Origin: Bacteroidales bacterium UBA1800
GTDB taxonomy: Bacteria; Bacteroidota; Bacteroidia; Bacteroidales; VadinHA17
Reading direction: 5' to 3'
NCBI GenBank assembly: GCA_002319915.1
Contig: DCFQ01000091.1
Location: 23,227-87,226 of the forward strand
Length of the DNA: 64,000 nt
The notes under the pieces: model-generated
Told to the model about the DNA's origin: nothing
Database searches by the model: none
Seen by the model: the letters and a program-made list of their open reading frames with translations, nothing else
Shown here: piece by piece, positions 17,930 through 27,588 of the stretch
Layout of the letters: each line of letters starts with the position of its first letter
Position numbering within the stretch: position 1 is the first letter of the stretch
Program-made: the position numbers and the translations under genes

Positions 17930-20404
17930 TTGATTTACCCGGACAATTTTGAAGAAAAGATAGGCTTTGACCGGATCAGAAGCCTGGTTGCAGCAAACTG
18001 CCTGAGCCCTATGGGGATTGAAAGGACGGAAGGCATATCCTTTATGACTGATCTGGAAGCAGTGGAAAAGTCGGTCTGGTCGACCCATGAATTCCAGGAG
18101 CTCCTTCGCTTTGAGGATAATTTCCCTGCCGAGCACTATTACCAGATATCAAACTGCCTTGAGAAGATCCGCATACCCGGTTCGTTCCCGGAGGTGCGCG
18201 AGGTTTTTGATATTAAGAGGTCCCTTGAAACGGTTAAATCGATAATCGGCTTCTTCAAAAAGAAAGATGAAAATAAATATCCTGTCCTGAGGCAAATCTG
18301 CGGGAACGTCAGGATCTATCCGTATGTGATTGATGCTGCCGACCGGATCCTCGACCGCACCGGGGACATCAGGGATAATGCCTCCCAGAAGCTCAGGGAT
18401 ATCCGCTCCGAAATAGCCTCCAAGACGGTCTTGGCCTCAAAAAGGCTCAATGCGATCCTGAAGGAAGCCCAGGCGCAGGGAATCGTCGATGCTGAAACAC
18501 CTGCATCGGTGCGTTACGGCCGGGGAGTCATTCCCGTCAATGCTTTTGACAAAAGGAAGATAAGAGGACTCATCCATGACCAATCGGCTTCAGGGAAAAC
18601 GGTCTTTATCGAGCCGGAGGAGATAGTCGCGATCAATAATGAGATAATTGAGCTTGAATATGAAGAACGAAGGGAGATCGTAAGGATCCTTACTGCATTT
18701 GCGGATGATATCAGACCTTACCTCGATGACCTGCTGCTTTCAAATGATTTTCTGGGGGATATCGACTTCATCAGGGCCAAAGCTCTCCTTGGCAACCACC
18801 TTGGATCTACAAGGCCTGCAATAACGGGAAAGCCGGGGATTATATGGAGAAAGGCCCTCCATCCGCTCCTGGCGATAGCCTTCGGGAAGACCCCGGGCAG
18901 GAAGGTAATCCCTCTCGATATCGAACTTAACGAACATGACAGGATGATCCTGATCTCTGGTCCGAACGCCGGAGGGAAATCGGTCTGCCTTAAAACAGTC
19001 GGTTTGCTTCAATATATGCTGCAATGCGGATTCACTATCCCCGCAGGTGAAGGCTCGGAATCCGGGATATTCAGTGATATCTTCATCGATATCGGTGATG
19101 AGCAAAGCATCGAGAATGACCTCAGCACCTACAGTTCGCATCTCCTTAACATGAAGTATTTCCTGAGGCATGCCACTTCAGAGACCCTTGTCCTTATAGA
19201 TGAATTCGGAACCGGTACCGAACCGATGCTCGGGGGAGCGATTGCAGAAGCCATCCTCGGGGAGCTCAATGGCAGAAAGGTATACGGTGTACTGACGACT
19301 CATTATACAAACCTGAAGCACTTCGCTTCTCTCACCGAAGGGATAACAAATGGCGCCATGCTGTTCGATAATCACCTGATGCAGCCACTCTTCCAGCTCA
19401 GTATCGGGAAGCCCGGCAGTTCATTTGCATTCGAGATCGCCCGTAAGATTGGCATGCCTGAGGATATTCTAAGCAACGCCTCCGAAAAGGCAGGTGTCAG
19501 GAATATCAATTACGACAGGCACCTGAAGGATATAGCCAGGGATAAAAGGTACTGGGAGAACAAGCGAATGAGCATCCGCCAGCACGAAAAGCGCCTGGAG
19601 GAACTTATCGCCGATTATGAAAAGGAGATTTCAGGGGCCAGGGACCTCAGGAAAGAGATCATCTCAAAAGCGAAGGAGGAGGCTAAATCCCTTCTTGCCC
19701 AGTCGAACAGGATGATCGAGAATACCATCCGCCAGATCAGGGAATCGCAGGCGGAAAAGGAAAGGACAAAGGATATCAGGCTGCAGCTCGAAGAATTCAA
19801 AATTGTTGTGAATGATCAGACCCCGCCTCCGGCAACTGAAGGGGAGGAGAAAATTGAGAAGCTTAACAGGAAGGTCAGCAGGATAAAGCCACGGGCCATT
19901 CCCGCGGAACCCGCCGGTGAGATTAAGGATCTCTCTCCGCTGAGAGAGGGAGATGCGGTCAGGATGACCGAAACGATGGCTTCAGGGGAGATCATAAGGA
20001 TTGAAGGAAGTGTTGCCCGGGTAGAGTCAAACAGTGTCAGGTTCGTGGTTCCTCTCGACAGGCTCGAAAAGATAAGCAGGGCCGAGCTGGCCAAGAGCCT
20101 GAGATCAGCAAAGACTTTTACAGAAACGGATTCATCGATAAGGGAACGCAAGCTGGACTTTAAGCCTGAGATCGATATTCGCGGTGTAAGAGGGGAGGAG
20201 GCTGTCAACCAGGTCCGGATCTTCATCGACGACGCTCTGATGGTGCAGCACCAACATCTGAGGATACTTCACGGAAAAGGGAACGGTATATTACGGCAAC
20301 TCGTCAGGGAATACCTTTCAACCGTAAGGGTTGTAAAGTCATTCCGTGACGAGAATGTCGAATCGGGCGGTTCGGGAATTACAGTTGTCGAGATGGATAT
20401 CTGA
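17930..20404 (+). CDS. mutS2: MutS2 endonuclease / ribosome-rescue ATPase
   Basis: A MutS-paralogue ATPase with a C-terminal Smr domain, implicated in suppression of recombination and, in some bacteria, rescue of collided ribosomes. In 824 residues: N-terminal clamp/core region, P-loop GPNAGGKS (about 343-350), Walker B-like LVLIDEFGTGTEP (about 422-434), a long coiled coil (about 520-640), a KOW-like patch, and an Smr domain from about 740 with DIRG and HGKGNG. The start is TTG at 17930: the next residues IYPDNFEEKIGFDRI match the usual beginning of Bacteroidota MutS2, and no in-frame ATG lies nearby. There is no clear Shine-Dalgarno sequence. Confidence 0.93.
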   Translation: MIYPDNFEEKIGFDRIRSLVAANCLSPMGIERTEGISFMTDLEAVEKSVWSTHEFQELLRFEDNFPAEHYYQISNCLEKIRIPGSFPEVREVFDIKRSLETVKSIIGFFKKKDENKYPVLRQICGNVRIYPYVIDAADRILDRTGDIRDNASQKLRDIRSEIASKTVLASKRLNAILKEAQAQGIVDAETPASVRYGRGVIPVNAFDKRKIRGLIHDQSASGKTVFIEPEEIVAINNEIIELEYEERREIVRILTAFADDIRPYLDDLLLSNDFLGDIDFIRAKALLGNHLGSTRPAITGKPGIIWRKALHPLLAIAFGKTPGRKVIPLDIELNEHDRMILISGPNAGGKSVCLKTVGLLQYMLQCGFTIPAGEGSESGIFSDIFIDIGDEQSIENDLSTYSSHLLNMKYFLRHATSETLVLIDEFGTGTEPMLGGAIAEAILGELNGRKVYGVLTTHYTNLKHFASLTEGITNGAMLFDNHLMQPLFQLSIGKPGSSFAFEIARKIGMPEDILSNASEKAGVRNINYDRHLKDIARDKRYWENKRMSIRQHEKRLEELIADYEKEISGARDLRKEIISKAKEEAKSLLAQSNRMIENTIRQIRESQAEKERTKDIRLQLEEFKIVVNDQTPPPATEGEEKIEKLNRKVSRIKPRAIPAEPAGEIKDLSPLREGDAVRMTETMASGEIIRIEGSVARVESNSVRFVVPLDRLEKISRAELAKSLRSAKTFTETDSSIRERKLDFKPEIDIRGVRGEEAVNQVRIFIDDALMVQHQHLRILHGKGNGILRQLVREYLSTVRVVKSFRDENVESGGSGITVVEMDI

Positions 20405-20419
20405 CAACTTTATTTCTGA

Positions 20420-21502
20420 TCAGTAAAGTTTCACTGTGCCGTATGAGGCGGAGACACTGACCTTTGCCGAGGGTGATGATTCTTTCCCCACAACTCCCGA
20501 GGTTTCGTTTGAGTTATTCTGGACGATCCTTTTCTGGTTCTGGAAATTATCCTCGTCGAACTTCAGGTCGCCGTATGACAATTTTGCATCGAGCCTGTAG
20601 CTGGCATCGGGTTCGATCCCAAGCTTGACTCCTATATATTTGGTATCGGTCTCGATCGATTCAAATCCGGCAGGGATCTGGTCAACCGAAAATGCCCCGT
20701 AACCTCCGTCAAACTTCAGCTTCTTTGTGAGGGTACCCACATTGACATCGGAGTAGCCGGCATCCAGGACAAGGTTATTGACCTTTTCGATCCTGAGGTT
20801 GTCGTATTTCGACTCACCAACAATTGAGCTGGTTTCACCGATCCTGAATTTGGAATACTTTGAATCAAGTAGGAGGGCCTGGCTCCTGTCGATTTCAAAA
20901 TTACCGCAATAACGGGCAAAGATGTCCAGCCAGCCAGCTGACTGGATCGTAGCCTTCCCGTAAGCAATACTGATATAATTGAGTGGTTTTTCGTCTGTCC
21001 GCAGAAGCTCTTCGGCTGTGAAATTACCGTATTTGATATCGCACTTTACAAGTCCCTGTACAGGAGCCAGTTCGGTGTTGCCGTAACGGTTAACGAGGGT
21101 GAAATTAATCTTTTCGGGCATCTTTATCGTGTAATCGATGCTGAACCTTCTCGACTCTCCACCCCATCCGCTGAAATTGAACTTATCCTCGATCGTCGTT
21201 TTTGCTGAGACCGTGCTGCCGTTTTCAGAGAAATCGACATTGATATAGCTCAGAAGCTTTTCAGCTCTTTCCCTGTTGGGGAGCTCGACAGTAACCTTGA
21301 CGTCAATGGTTATCTTGTCCATATTGCCTGTAATAACCTTCACATCCCCATAACGGTTGTTGATGTCAAGAGTTGTATTCGGGCCGGCGGTATACTCTTT
21401 ATGGAATTCCCTGGTTGCAGGCTGTCCTGAAGCTGATGCGGCAAGAAGGAACAATGCTGGTGCGAGCAGTGGAAGTACTGCTCTCTTAAAATGATTTTTC
21501 AT
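20420..21502 (-). CDS. exported DUF4097-like beta-strand repeat protein
   Basis: A periplasmic or surface protein of 360 residues: signal peptide (about 1-27, ending ASASGQ) followed by short beta-strand repeats around the motif 'NRYGxxxL/V' (NRYGDVKV, NRYGNTEL, KYGNFTAEE, SYGDLKFD, SYGTVKLY). This is the DUF4097/adhesin-like beta-helix pattern. An alternative ATG at 21526 adds 8 residues; both overlap the end of the upstream membrane-protein gene. It is the last gene of a sigma factor / membrane protein / DUF4097 cassette, so it may be an output or part of envelope sensing. Convergent with mutS2 by 15 bp. Confidence 0.75.
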   Translation of the reverse strand: MKNHFKRAVLPLLAPALFLLAASASGQPATREFHKEYTAGPNTTLDINNRYGDVKVITGNMDKITIDVKVTVELPNRERAEKLLSYINVDFSENGSTVSAKTTIEDKFNFSGWGGESRRFSIDYTIKMPEKINFTLVNRYGNTELAPVQGLVKCDIKYGNFTAEELLRTDEKPLNYISIAYGKATIQSAGWLDIFARYCGNFEIDRSQALLLDSKYSKFRIGETSSIVGESKYDNLRIEKVNNLVLDAGYSDVNVGTLTKKLKFDGGYGAFSVDQIPAGFESIETDTKYIGVKLGIEPDASYRLDAKLSYGDLKFDEDNFQNQKRIVQNNSNETSGVVGKESSPSAKVSVSASYGTVKLY

Positions 21503-22049
21503 TGCTCTGATTGTTTTTGTTTTCATTCCTTATGGCTTTAAGCTGGCCGACAATATATGCCATTACATCTAGTTTGGTCTGGTAGTGTTCGATCATGGCA
21601 TTGATGATGCGTTCATCGTTAGGATTTGCCCTGAGCTCTTTCTGTAGCTGAACATATACTGAATCCATGCTTTTCATTTCCTTCAGGAGGATATCTTTCT
21701 GGGCAGGATTGTTCTTCAGGTCGATATTGACTATTTCATTTTCCATCAGGTTCACCTGGTGGACATAATAATTCTCAACCTCCTTGTACTGCGGAGAGAC
21801 CTGCCCGAGGGTCATCCTGTTCCGTCCCGGCCTTATAAAATGATCCCAGGTCCAGAGCGACGAAAGTGTGATCAGAAGGGTGACTACTGCAGCTTTCAGA
21901 AGGTACGGCACGATGCTCCTCTGAATGGTCACATGCCGGGAGAACCTCATTTCAAGCTTCCTGTTGAATCTTTCAAGGTGGCCCGGTGAGGGCTCTGCCT
22001 CATCGAAAAAATCCTTGTTGCTCCTGATTAAATCTTCTATGTTTTTCAT
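21486..22049 (-). CDS. single-pass membrane protein, probable anti-sigma partner
   Basis: The start ATG at 22049 (MKNIEDLIRSNKDFFDEAEPSPGH) is chosen over the longer frame because it begins 13 bp after the sigma factor stop. The protein has 187 residues: a ~50-residue cytoplasmic N-part with HLERFNRKLE, one membrane segment (about 55-75, VPYLLKAAVVTLLITLSSLW), and a helical C-part rich in Glu, Lys and Asn. No zinc-binding anti-sigma motif is seen. The anti-sigma role is inferred only from topology and position directly after an ECF sigma gene. Confidence 0.7.
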   Translation of the reverse strand: MKNIEDLIRSNKDFFDEAEPSPGHLERFNRKLEMRFSRHVTIQRSIVPYLLKAAVVTLLITLSSLWTWDHFIRPGRNRMTLGQVSPQYKEVENYYVHQVNLMENEIVNIDLKNNPAQKDILLKEMKSMDSVYVQLQKELRANPNDERIINAMIEHYQTKLDVMAYIVGQLKAIRNENKNNQSNEKSF

Positions 22050-22062
22050 TTCCCTTAAGTTT

Positions 22063-22623
22063 TCATTTCCTCTTGAGCTCCCCGAGGAGTTTCTGCTTTG
22101 CCCTCGAAAGCTGTGATCTTGATGTGCTGCTTGAGATCGAAAGGATCTCAGCAATTTCATCATGATCATATCCTTCAAGCAGATAGAGTGACAGAATGAT
22201 CCTGTAACCATCCGGAAGCCTGTTGATTGCTTCCTTTACTTCCTCAACCCTGACATCCAGTTCTTCCTTCCTGATAATGTCTTCGCTGCTGTCGTCCCTG
22301 ATACCTGTGTGGGAGTCAATATCCTCAAAGATCGCTTTCCTTCGGCTGAGTGCATCGAGTGACCTGTTTATCACAATCTTTTTCAGCCATGCCCCGAAAC
22401 TCACCGTCCCGGAATAAGTGTCAATTTTTTCAAAGGCCGACAGGAATGATTCCTGCATTATATCCTCGGCTTCCATGGTGTCGCTCACAATCCTCAGGCT
22501 CGTGTTGTACATTGCCTTGTAGTACAGTTTGTAAATCTGGAACTGTGCCTTCTGGTCGCCAGTTTTGCATCCGTCCAGCAAATCCTGGTGCAGGTTTCGG
22601 AATGCCGCCTCTACATTTCCCAT
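22063..22623 (-). CDS. ECF-type RNA polymerase sigma factor
   Basis: An alternative sigma factor of 186 residues from the ATG at 22623; the GTG at 22665 would add 14 residues. Region 2 is visible (YNTSLRIVSDTMEAEDIMQESFLSAF, with the hydrophobic DNA-melting helix KIVINRSLDALSRR), then a linker, then region 4 (INRLPDGYRIILSLYLLEGYDHDEIAEIL, helix-turn-helix SSTSRSQLSRAKQKLLGEL). It leads the cassette with the membrane protein and DUF4097 gene, spaced 13 bp and then overlapping. Target promoters are not evident from the window. Confidence 0.92.
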   Translation of the reverse strand: MGNVEAAFRNLHQDLLDGCKTGDQKAQFQIYKLYYKAMYNTSLRIVSDTMEAEDIMQESFLSAFEKIDTYSGTVSFGAWLKKIVINRSLDALSRRKAIFEDIDSHTGIRDDSSEDIIRKEELDVRVEEVKEAINRLPDGYRIILSLYLLEGYDHDEIAEILSISSSTSRSQLSRAKQKLLGELKRK

Positions 22624-22720
22624 CTTTAAATAAAGACTTGATTTTATCTGAGATGCTGCACCCACTGTCTTTTATCTGTTTCAAGCAACTAATTTCAGAT
22701 TAAAGACGAGAGGATTTTTG

Positions 22721-23632
22721 CTATGCTGCACTCAATTTATTTTTTTTTACAAAATTTCCGAAAAAAACCAGCACAAGTCCTTGAGTGACTTTCCCGGACT
22801 CATAATTAAGTTCTGATCCGAGCAGGCTGTGGGGGATAGAAAAAACCAGCAGCAAAACAAATGCTGCAAGGATGGTATAAGCAGGGGTCTTTTTCCTGCG
22901 GTTCATCAAAACCGCAAGCAGCCAGAAAACTGTTGCAATAAGTGTCTTGTTATCAGTGAGGTCCCATCCGAATGGCACGCCTGTCCAGAATTCACCGAAA
23001 GCATATTTCTGAACTACAGGCCCGAGGAGGATCCCTCCTGCAAGAATAAGGAATAAGGTCCACAATGAGTATTTCCTGTATTCGGGGACCCCGAAAACAG
23101 CCATAAGGCCGGCAAGGGTCGAAAAGAACATAGCCAGGAACATGATCAGGATATGCGGAGCCAGGATTGATGACGGGACTGATCCCTTGAACCTTAGAAC
23201 CACCGGGGTTCTTTGGAGGTAGGTTTTTGTTCCGTTCGAGTCTGAAACTTCAATGTAATACTGAAGCTTCCCCGCAACCGGTTCAACTGGTAACCGGGCA
23301 AATAATCCGCGCTCCTCGGTTATCCCGAAAATTTTGTTCATGACATAAGAGTCCACGGGATAGACTTTGAAGTCAAAATCACTCGGAGAGTAATCATCGC
23401 CTGTCCTGAACCTTTTGTAAAACAGCCTGGCTTTTACTGAGGTGTCAGGCAGGGCCAGCCTTACCTCAGGCCTTTCATCAATGCCCAGGCTCCTTATCAG
23501 TTTCACGGGATAAACCTTCCCGTTCGCCGTAATCTCGAGCTGCCTGGGATATGTCGGACCGGTTTTTCGCTGGTAGTAAGCAGCACTTAATGTAATAATG
23601 AACGAAAGGAACCAGATCAGGAATCTTTTCAT
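22721..23632 (-). CDS. uncharacterised membrane protein
   Basis: A 303-residue protein with an N-terminal hydrophobic anchor (about 4-20), a ~130-residue extracytoplasmic beta-rich domain (ITANGKVYPVKLIRSLG to YIEVSDSNGTKTYLQRTPVVLRF) and four to five C-terminal membrane helices (about 158-295). I do not recognise the family. The layout, a periplasmic domain followed by a helical bundle, suggests an envelope sensor or assembly protein, but nothing shows a function. It lies 97 bp ahead of the sigma-factor gene and 33 bp after the M28/PDZ peptidase. Confidence 0.7.
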   Translation of the reverse strand: MKRFLIWFLSFIITLSAAYYQRKTGPTYPRQLEITANGKVYPVKLIRSLGIDERPEVRLALPDTSVKARLFYKRFRTGDDYSPSDFDFKVYPVDSYVMNKIFGITEERGLFARLPVEPVAGKLQYYIEVSDSNGTKTYLQRTPVVLRFKGSVPSSILAPHILIMFLAMFFSTLAGLMAVFGVPEYRKYSLWTLFLILAGGILLGPVVQKYAFGEFWTGVPFGWDLTDNKTLIATVFWLLAVLMNRRKKTPAYTILAAFVLLLVFSIPHSLLGSELNYESGKVTQGLVLVFFGNFVKKNKLSAA

Positions 23633-23665
23633 TTTTCGCTTTTTAATTACTTAGACGCACAAAAC

Positions 23666-25468
23666 CTATAATTGTATCAGGAGGACCAGCTTTGACCCGT
23701 TGCGCAGGACTTCCACACTTATGGCTTGACCATGCTTCAACTGGCTCATTCTGAACATATAATCCTGGATATCATTCACGGTTTTTCCTTCAATGGAAAT
23801 AATTATGTCTCCCTTCTTCATCCCCCCGAGGGCTGCGGGTTTTCCGGGTGTCACAAAATCTGCCCTCAGTCCGTTCTTCACGTTCCCTGCAAAATCAGGC
23901 ATAATTCCGAGTGTTGCCCCCCGTCTCCTGATAGTCCTGTTCACTTCAACCTTTGGCCCGGCTTCCCTGAATTTCAACCTTTCCGGCGAGTTTGCAAATT
24001 TTTCCGCTAGGTCAAACACGATCAAGGAAATATCTTTCATCCCCTCGTAATTGATCTTTTCCCAGGTGTCTGCAGGAGTATGGTAATCCAGGTGGGCGCC
24101 TGTGGTAAAGAAAAGCACAGGGATATTCTTGCCGTAAAATGATGAATGATCGGAGGGACCATAACCCTCCTCCGAGAATGTCAGCTTCATGCGGCTCGTA
24201 TCGACCGCCGACTGAACAATCTTTTTCAACCCTTCGGCAGTCCCGACCCCTCCGGCCTGGAGGGAGCCTGAATCGGTCAGTCGTCCTACCATATCAAGGT
24301 TTATCATTATGTTTACCTTTCCCGGATCGAACGGAAGGTTTTCAGCAAGCTGCTTTGATCCCAGCAGGCCTTCCTCTTCCCCCGAGAAAGCAGCAAAGAC
24401 CATGCTCCGGTGGTGGCTGCCCCTGGTAAGTGCAAATTCCTCAGCCAGCTCGATCATTTCAGCCACGCCCGATGCGTTGTCGTCGGCTCCGTGGTGGACC
24501 GCGATGGTGTCAACAGCCCTGCTGCCCGAACCCGGTCCGCCCATTCCAAGATGGTCAAAGTGGGCCCCGATGATAACGTATTCATCCTTCAACGCCGGGT
24601 CTTCACCCGGAAGCACGAATACCACGTTCCTTGTCCAGGATTTCTGCTCAGTGATCTCCGAACCGGCTTTTACCACAGTGCCTGTCAGAAAGCTAGCAGG
24701 CCGTTTTTCAGTGTTCATCTTCATCTCCAGATCAGCAATGGCTGAAGCCTGGTCTCCGAGGATAGTGCCGGCCAGTTCCCTTGAAATATGGAGCATCGGT
24801 ATGCCGGCCGGATGGTCCCCTGCCGAGAGTGCCTCGAATTTATCATCCTTGTCGAAAACAGGACCAGAGACCAGCAGTACTCCGGCTGCTCCCATATCCC
24901 TGGCAGTCAGTGTTTTGTCACGGTCGCTGCTGAATGGAAGAAACCCGCTGACACTCTTTTCAGGATCAGGATCACCACGCAGGACCAGCACCCACTTGCC
25001 CTTCACATCGAGGTTTCCATAATCGTTCCATTTAAGCGAGTCGGTGTCAATATTAAACCCATACCCTGCAAATGCGACCTCAGCTTTCAGTTCCCCGGTG
25101 CCGCTGAATGACAGCGGTGCCAGGTCAGCATCCGATTTGAAGGTACGATCATTCAGCAAAAGGTAATTTTTTTCTCCCCTGACGATTTTCGTGGTCACCT
25201 GGTACCTTTCGAAGCCGTCGCCTGCAAGCGGGAAAAGCCCGCATCTTTTCAGCTCCTTTGCAATGAAAGCAGCTGACAGGCTGTCGCCCGAAGAACCAGT
25301 AAGCCTGCCGCCCAGTGCATCAGATGAAAGATACCTGACATGCCCCTTAAGCTCCCTGGCAGTGACCTGACGGCTTACCTGGGAATAGCTCAGGACACTA
25401 TTCAGCAGCAGGAATATGATAACCGGGACCAGCTTACACCTTGACCCGAACTCTTTTACTATTTGCAT
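23666..25468 (-). CDS. exported M28 metallopeptidase with C-terminal PDZ domain
   Basis: Exported zinc peptidase. The ATG at 25468 starts a signal peptide (LVPVIIFLLLNSVLSYSQ); the longer frame adds 32 non-signal residues. In 600 residues: PA-like insert (about 75-250), zinc motifs GAHFDHLG, GADDNASG, FSGEEEG, NLDMVGR and SDHSSFYGKNIPVLFFTTGAHLDYH, and a PDZ domain at the end (about 510-600, GLRADFVTPGKPAALGGMKKGDIIISIEG). The PDZ suggests docking to peptide C-termini. It is distinct from the other M28 enzyme at 16.1-17.7 kb, which lacks the PDZ. Confidence 0.92.
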   Translation of the reverse strand: MQIVKEFGSRCKLVPVIIFLLLNSVLSYSQVSRQVTARELKGHVRYLSSDALGGRLTGSSGDSLSAAFIAKELKRCGLFPLAGDGFERYQVTTKIVRGEKNYLLLNDRTFKSDADLAPLSFSGTGELKAEVAFAGYGFNIDTDSLKWNDYGNLDVKGKWVLVLRGDPDPEKSVSGFLPFSSDRDKTLTARDMGAAGVLLVSGPVFDKDDKFEALSAGDHPAGIPMLHISRELAGTILGDQASAIADLEMKMNTEKRPASFLTGTVVKAGSEITEQKSWTRNVVFVLPGEDPALKDEYVIIGAHFDHLGMGGPGSGSRAVDTIAVHHGADDNASGVAEMIELAEEFALTRGSHHRSMVFAAFSGEEEGLLGSKQLAENLPFDPGKVNIMINLDMVGRLTDSGSLQAGGVGTAEGLKKIVQSAVDTSRMKLTFSEEGYGPSDHSSFYGKNIPVLFFTTGAHLDYHTPADTWEKINYEGMKDISLIVFDLAEKFANSPERLKFREAGPKVEVNRTIRRRGATLGIMPDFAGNVKNGLRADFVTPGKPAALGGMKKGDIIISIEGKTVNDIQDYMFRMSQLKHGQAISVEVLRNGSKLVLLIQL

Positions 25469-25526
25469 CTGATATCTATTGTCTGAATATTGTGAAACGG
25501 GAAGTTTGCAAAACTGTACAAGGCCT

Positions 25527-26738
25527 TTACTTAAATTGACTAAAGGTCTTCCTGATAATATCAATGGCTTCCCTGATCTGCGGCTCAGTAATCACAAGCG
25601 GCGGGGCAAACCTGATGATATGCTCATGGGTCGGCTTTGCTATCAACCCGTTATCCTTCATGGCAAGGCAAACGTCCCAGGCTGACTTGCCATTCACGGG
25701 CCTGATCACGACGGCGTTGAGCAAGCCTTTACCCCTGACAAGCTCGATCATGCCAGATTTGATTTTACTAAGCTCCTCCCTGAATATCTTTCCAAGTCTG
25801 TCTGCATTCTCTGCAAGCTTCTCTTCCCTTATTACTTCAAGGGATGCGATTGCTACTTTTGCCGCAAGGGGATTGCCTCCGAAGGTTGAACCATGCTCCC
25901 CGGGTAATATGGTCAGCATGATGGCGTCGTCGGCGAGAACGGCGGAGATTGGCATCACGCCTCCCGAGAGGGCCTTGCCTAGGATAAGTATGTCGGGCCT
26001 TACTCCTTCATGATCGCAAGCCAAAAGCTTCCCTGTACGGGCAATTCCCGTCTGAACCTCGTCTGCAATGAACAGCACTTTGTGTGCTTTGCAGAGGTCA
26101 TAGGCTTTCTTCAGGTACCCCTCGTCGGGAACATACACTCCGGCTTCTCCCTGGATCGGTTCTACCAGGAAACCGGCAACGTCCGGATCCCTGAGGGCAT
26201 TTTCAAGGGCCTTCAGGTCATTGTAGGGAATAATTATGAAACCGGGCGTAAATGGCCCGTAATGGTTCCTTGCGTCGGGATCGGTCGACATGGAAATGAT
26301 CGAAATCGTGCGTCCGTGGAAGTTGCCTTCGCATGCGATTATCTTGGCTCGTCCTTCCTTTATGCCTTTTACCTTGTATGCCCATTTGCGGCAAAGCTTC
26401 AGGGCAGTTTCATCACCTTCAGCTCCCGAATTCATCGGCAGTACCTTGTCATATCCGAAATATCTGGTTACGTATTCCTCGTATTCACCCAGGACCGAAT
26501 TGTAAAATGCCCTGGATGTGAGAGTAAGCTTCTGAGCCTGTTCGGTCAGTGCCCTTATTATCCTCGGATGACAATGGCCCTGGTTAACAGCTGAATAGGC
26601 TGACAGGAAATCAAAATAACGCTTACCTTCTACATCCCATACAAAAGGGCCTTCGCCTCTGTCGAGAACAACCGGAATCGGATGGTAATTATGGGCACCA
26701 AATCTGTCTTCCCGGTCGATGTAATCCTGTGTATTCAT
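25527..26738 (-). CDS. rocD: ornithine--oxo-acid aminotransferase
   Basis: A PLP-dependent class III aminotransferase converting ornithine and 2-oxoglutarate to glutamate semialdehyde and glutamate. The 403-residue protein begins with the ornithine aminotransferase hallmark EDRFGAHNYHPIPVVLDRGEG and keeps NSGAEGDETALKLCRKW, the cofactor loop ADEVQTGIARTG, the Schiff-base lysine in ILGKALSGG (about 255) and GEHGSTFGGNPLA. The length is typical. It is probably monocistronic: flanked by 58 bp to the M28 gene and 100 bp to trmD. Confidence 0.94.
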   Translation of the reverse strand: MNTQDYIDREDRFGAHNYHPIPVVLDRGEGPFVWDVEGKRYFDFLSAYSAVNQGHCHPRIIRALTEQAQKLTLTSRAFYNSVLGEYEEYVTRYFGYDKVLPMNSGAEGDETALKLCRKWAYKVKGIKEGRAKIIACEGNFHGRTISIISMSTDPDARNHYGPFTPGFIIIPYNDLKALENALRDPDVAGFLVEPIQGEAGVYVPDEGYLKKAYDLCKAHKVLFIADEVQTGIARTGKLLACDHEGVRPDILILGKALSGGVMPISAVLADDAIMLTILPGEHGSTFGGNPLAAKVAIASLEVIREEKLAENADRLGKIFREELSKIKSGMIELVRGKGLLNAVVIRPVNGKSAWDVCLAMKDNGLIAKPTHEHIIRFAPPLVITEPQIREAIDIIRKTFSQFK

Positions 26739-26838
26739 TTTGTTGATTATTAATTAGATACGAATTTATGTTAAAGTAGCTACAATTTTACGAAAGCTTT
26801 TTGTCATTTCAAAATCGTGTGGTGCCAGGGGCATGTAC

Positions 26839-27519
26839 CTATTCCTCCCCGTAAAGATCAGGCCGCAGCTTTCTCGTCCGCTCAACAGATTGCTCATGCC
26901 TCCATTTTTCGATTTCGGCCGTATTCCCCGACAGCAGGATATCCGGTACTTTCCAGTTGTTGAACTCAGCGGGTCTTGTATAGACGGGGGGAGCCAGGAG
27001 GTCATCCTGGAATGAATCGCTTAGCGCTGACTGTTCATCCGAAAGGGCACCCGGAAGAAGCCTCACCACTGCATCCGTAATGATGGCTGCCGGCAGTTCC
27101 CCTCCGGAGAGGACGTAGTCGCCCACCGAAATCTCTATCGTGGTGAGATGGTCCCTGATCCTCTGGTCGATCCCCTTGTAGTGGCCGCAGATAATAATTA
27201 TATTGGTTAACAGGGAAAGCCTGTTTGCCGTTTTTTGTGTGAACTTCTCCCCATCAGGGGACGTATAGATGATCTCATCATAATCCCTTTCCTTCTTCAG
27301 CTTATCGATCGCCCTGAAGACAGGCTCGATCATCATCACCATGCCGGCACCGCCCCCGAATGCATAATCATCGACACTTCTGTATTTTCCCTTTGCAAAA
27401 TCCCTGAGATTGACAATATGGATTTCAGCCAGGTTATTCTCCCTTGCCCTTTTGACGATCGAGTAATTCAGCGGGCTATCGAGCAGTTCAGGCAAAACAG
27501 TGAGTATATCGATCCTCAT
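26839..27519 (-). CDS. trmD: tRNA (guanine37-N1)-methyltransferase
   Basis: SPOUT-class methyltransferase that makes m1G37 in tRNAs reading CNN codons, preventing frameshifts. From the ATG at 27519 it has 226 residues. Signatures: MRIDILTVLPELL at the start, DDYAFGGGAGMVMM, ICGHYKGIDQRI (SAM-binding knot), VGDYVLSGGELPAAIITDAVVRLLPG and the C-terminal PPVYTRPAEFNNWKVPDILLSG. The frame back to 27567 runs through the -7 box and is rejected. rimM, rpsP and rplS, often found with it elsewhere, are not adjacent here. Confidence 0.96.
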   Translation of the reverse strand: MRIDILTVLPELLDSPLNYSIVKRARENNLAEIHIVNLRDFAKGKYRSVDDYAFGGGAGMVMMIEPVFRAIDKLKKERDYDEIIYTSPDGEKFTQKTANRLSLLTNIIIICGHYKGIDQRIRDHLTTIEISVGDYVLSGGELPAAIITDAVVRLLPGALSDEQSALSDSFQDDLLAPPVYTRPAEFNNWKVPDILLSGNTAEIEKWRHEQSVERTRKLRPDLYGEE

Positions 27520-27534
27520 TCCGGTTGTTTTGCG

Positions 27535-27542
27535 CAAATTTA
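27535..27542 (-). promoter_or_regulatory. -7 box of trmD
   Basis: On the minus strand this is TAAATTTG, an exact TAnnTTTG match, 15 bp upstream of the ATG at 27519. The transcript would have a leader of fewer than about 12 bases. Confidence 0.6.
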
Positions 27543-27588
27543 CGACAAAATAACCTGGTATCAGCAACGAATCGATCCGTGATCCTGG

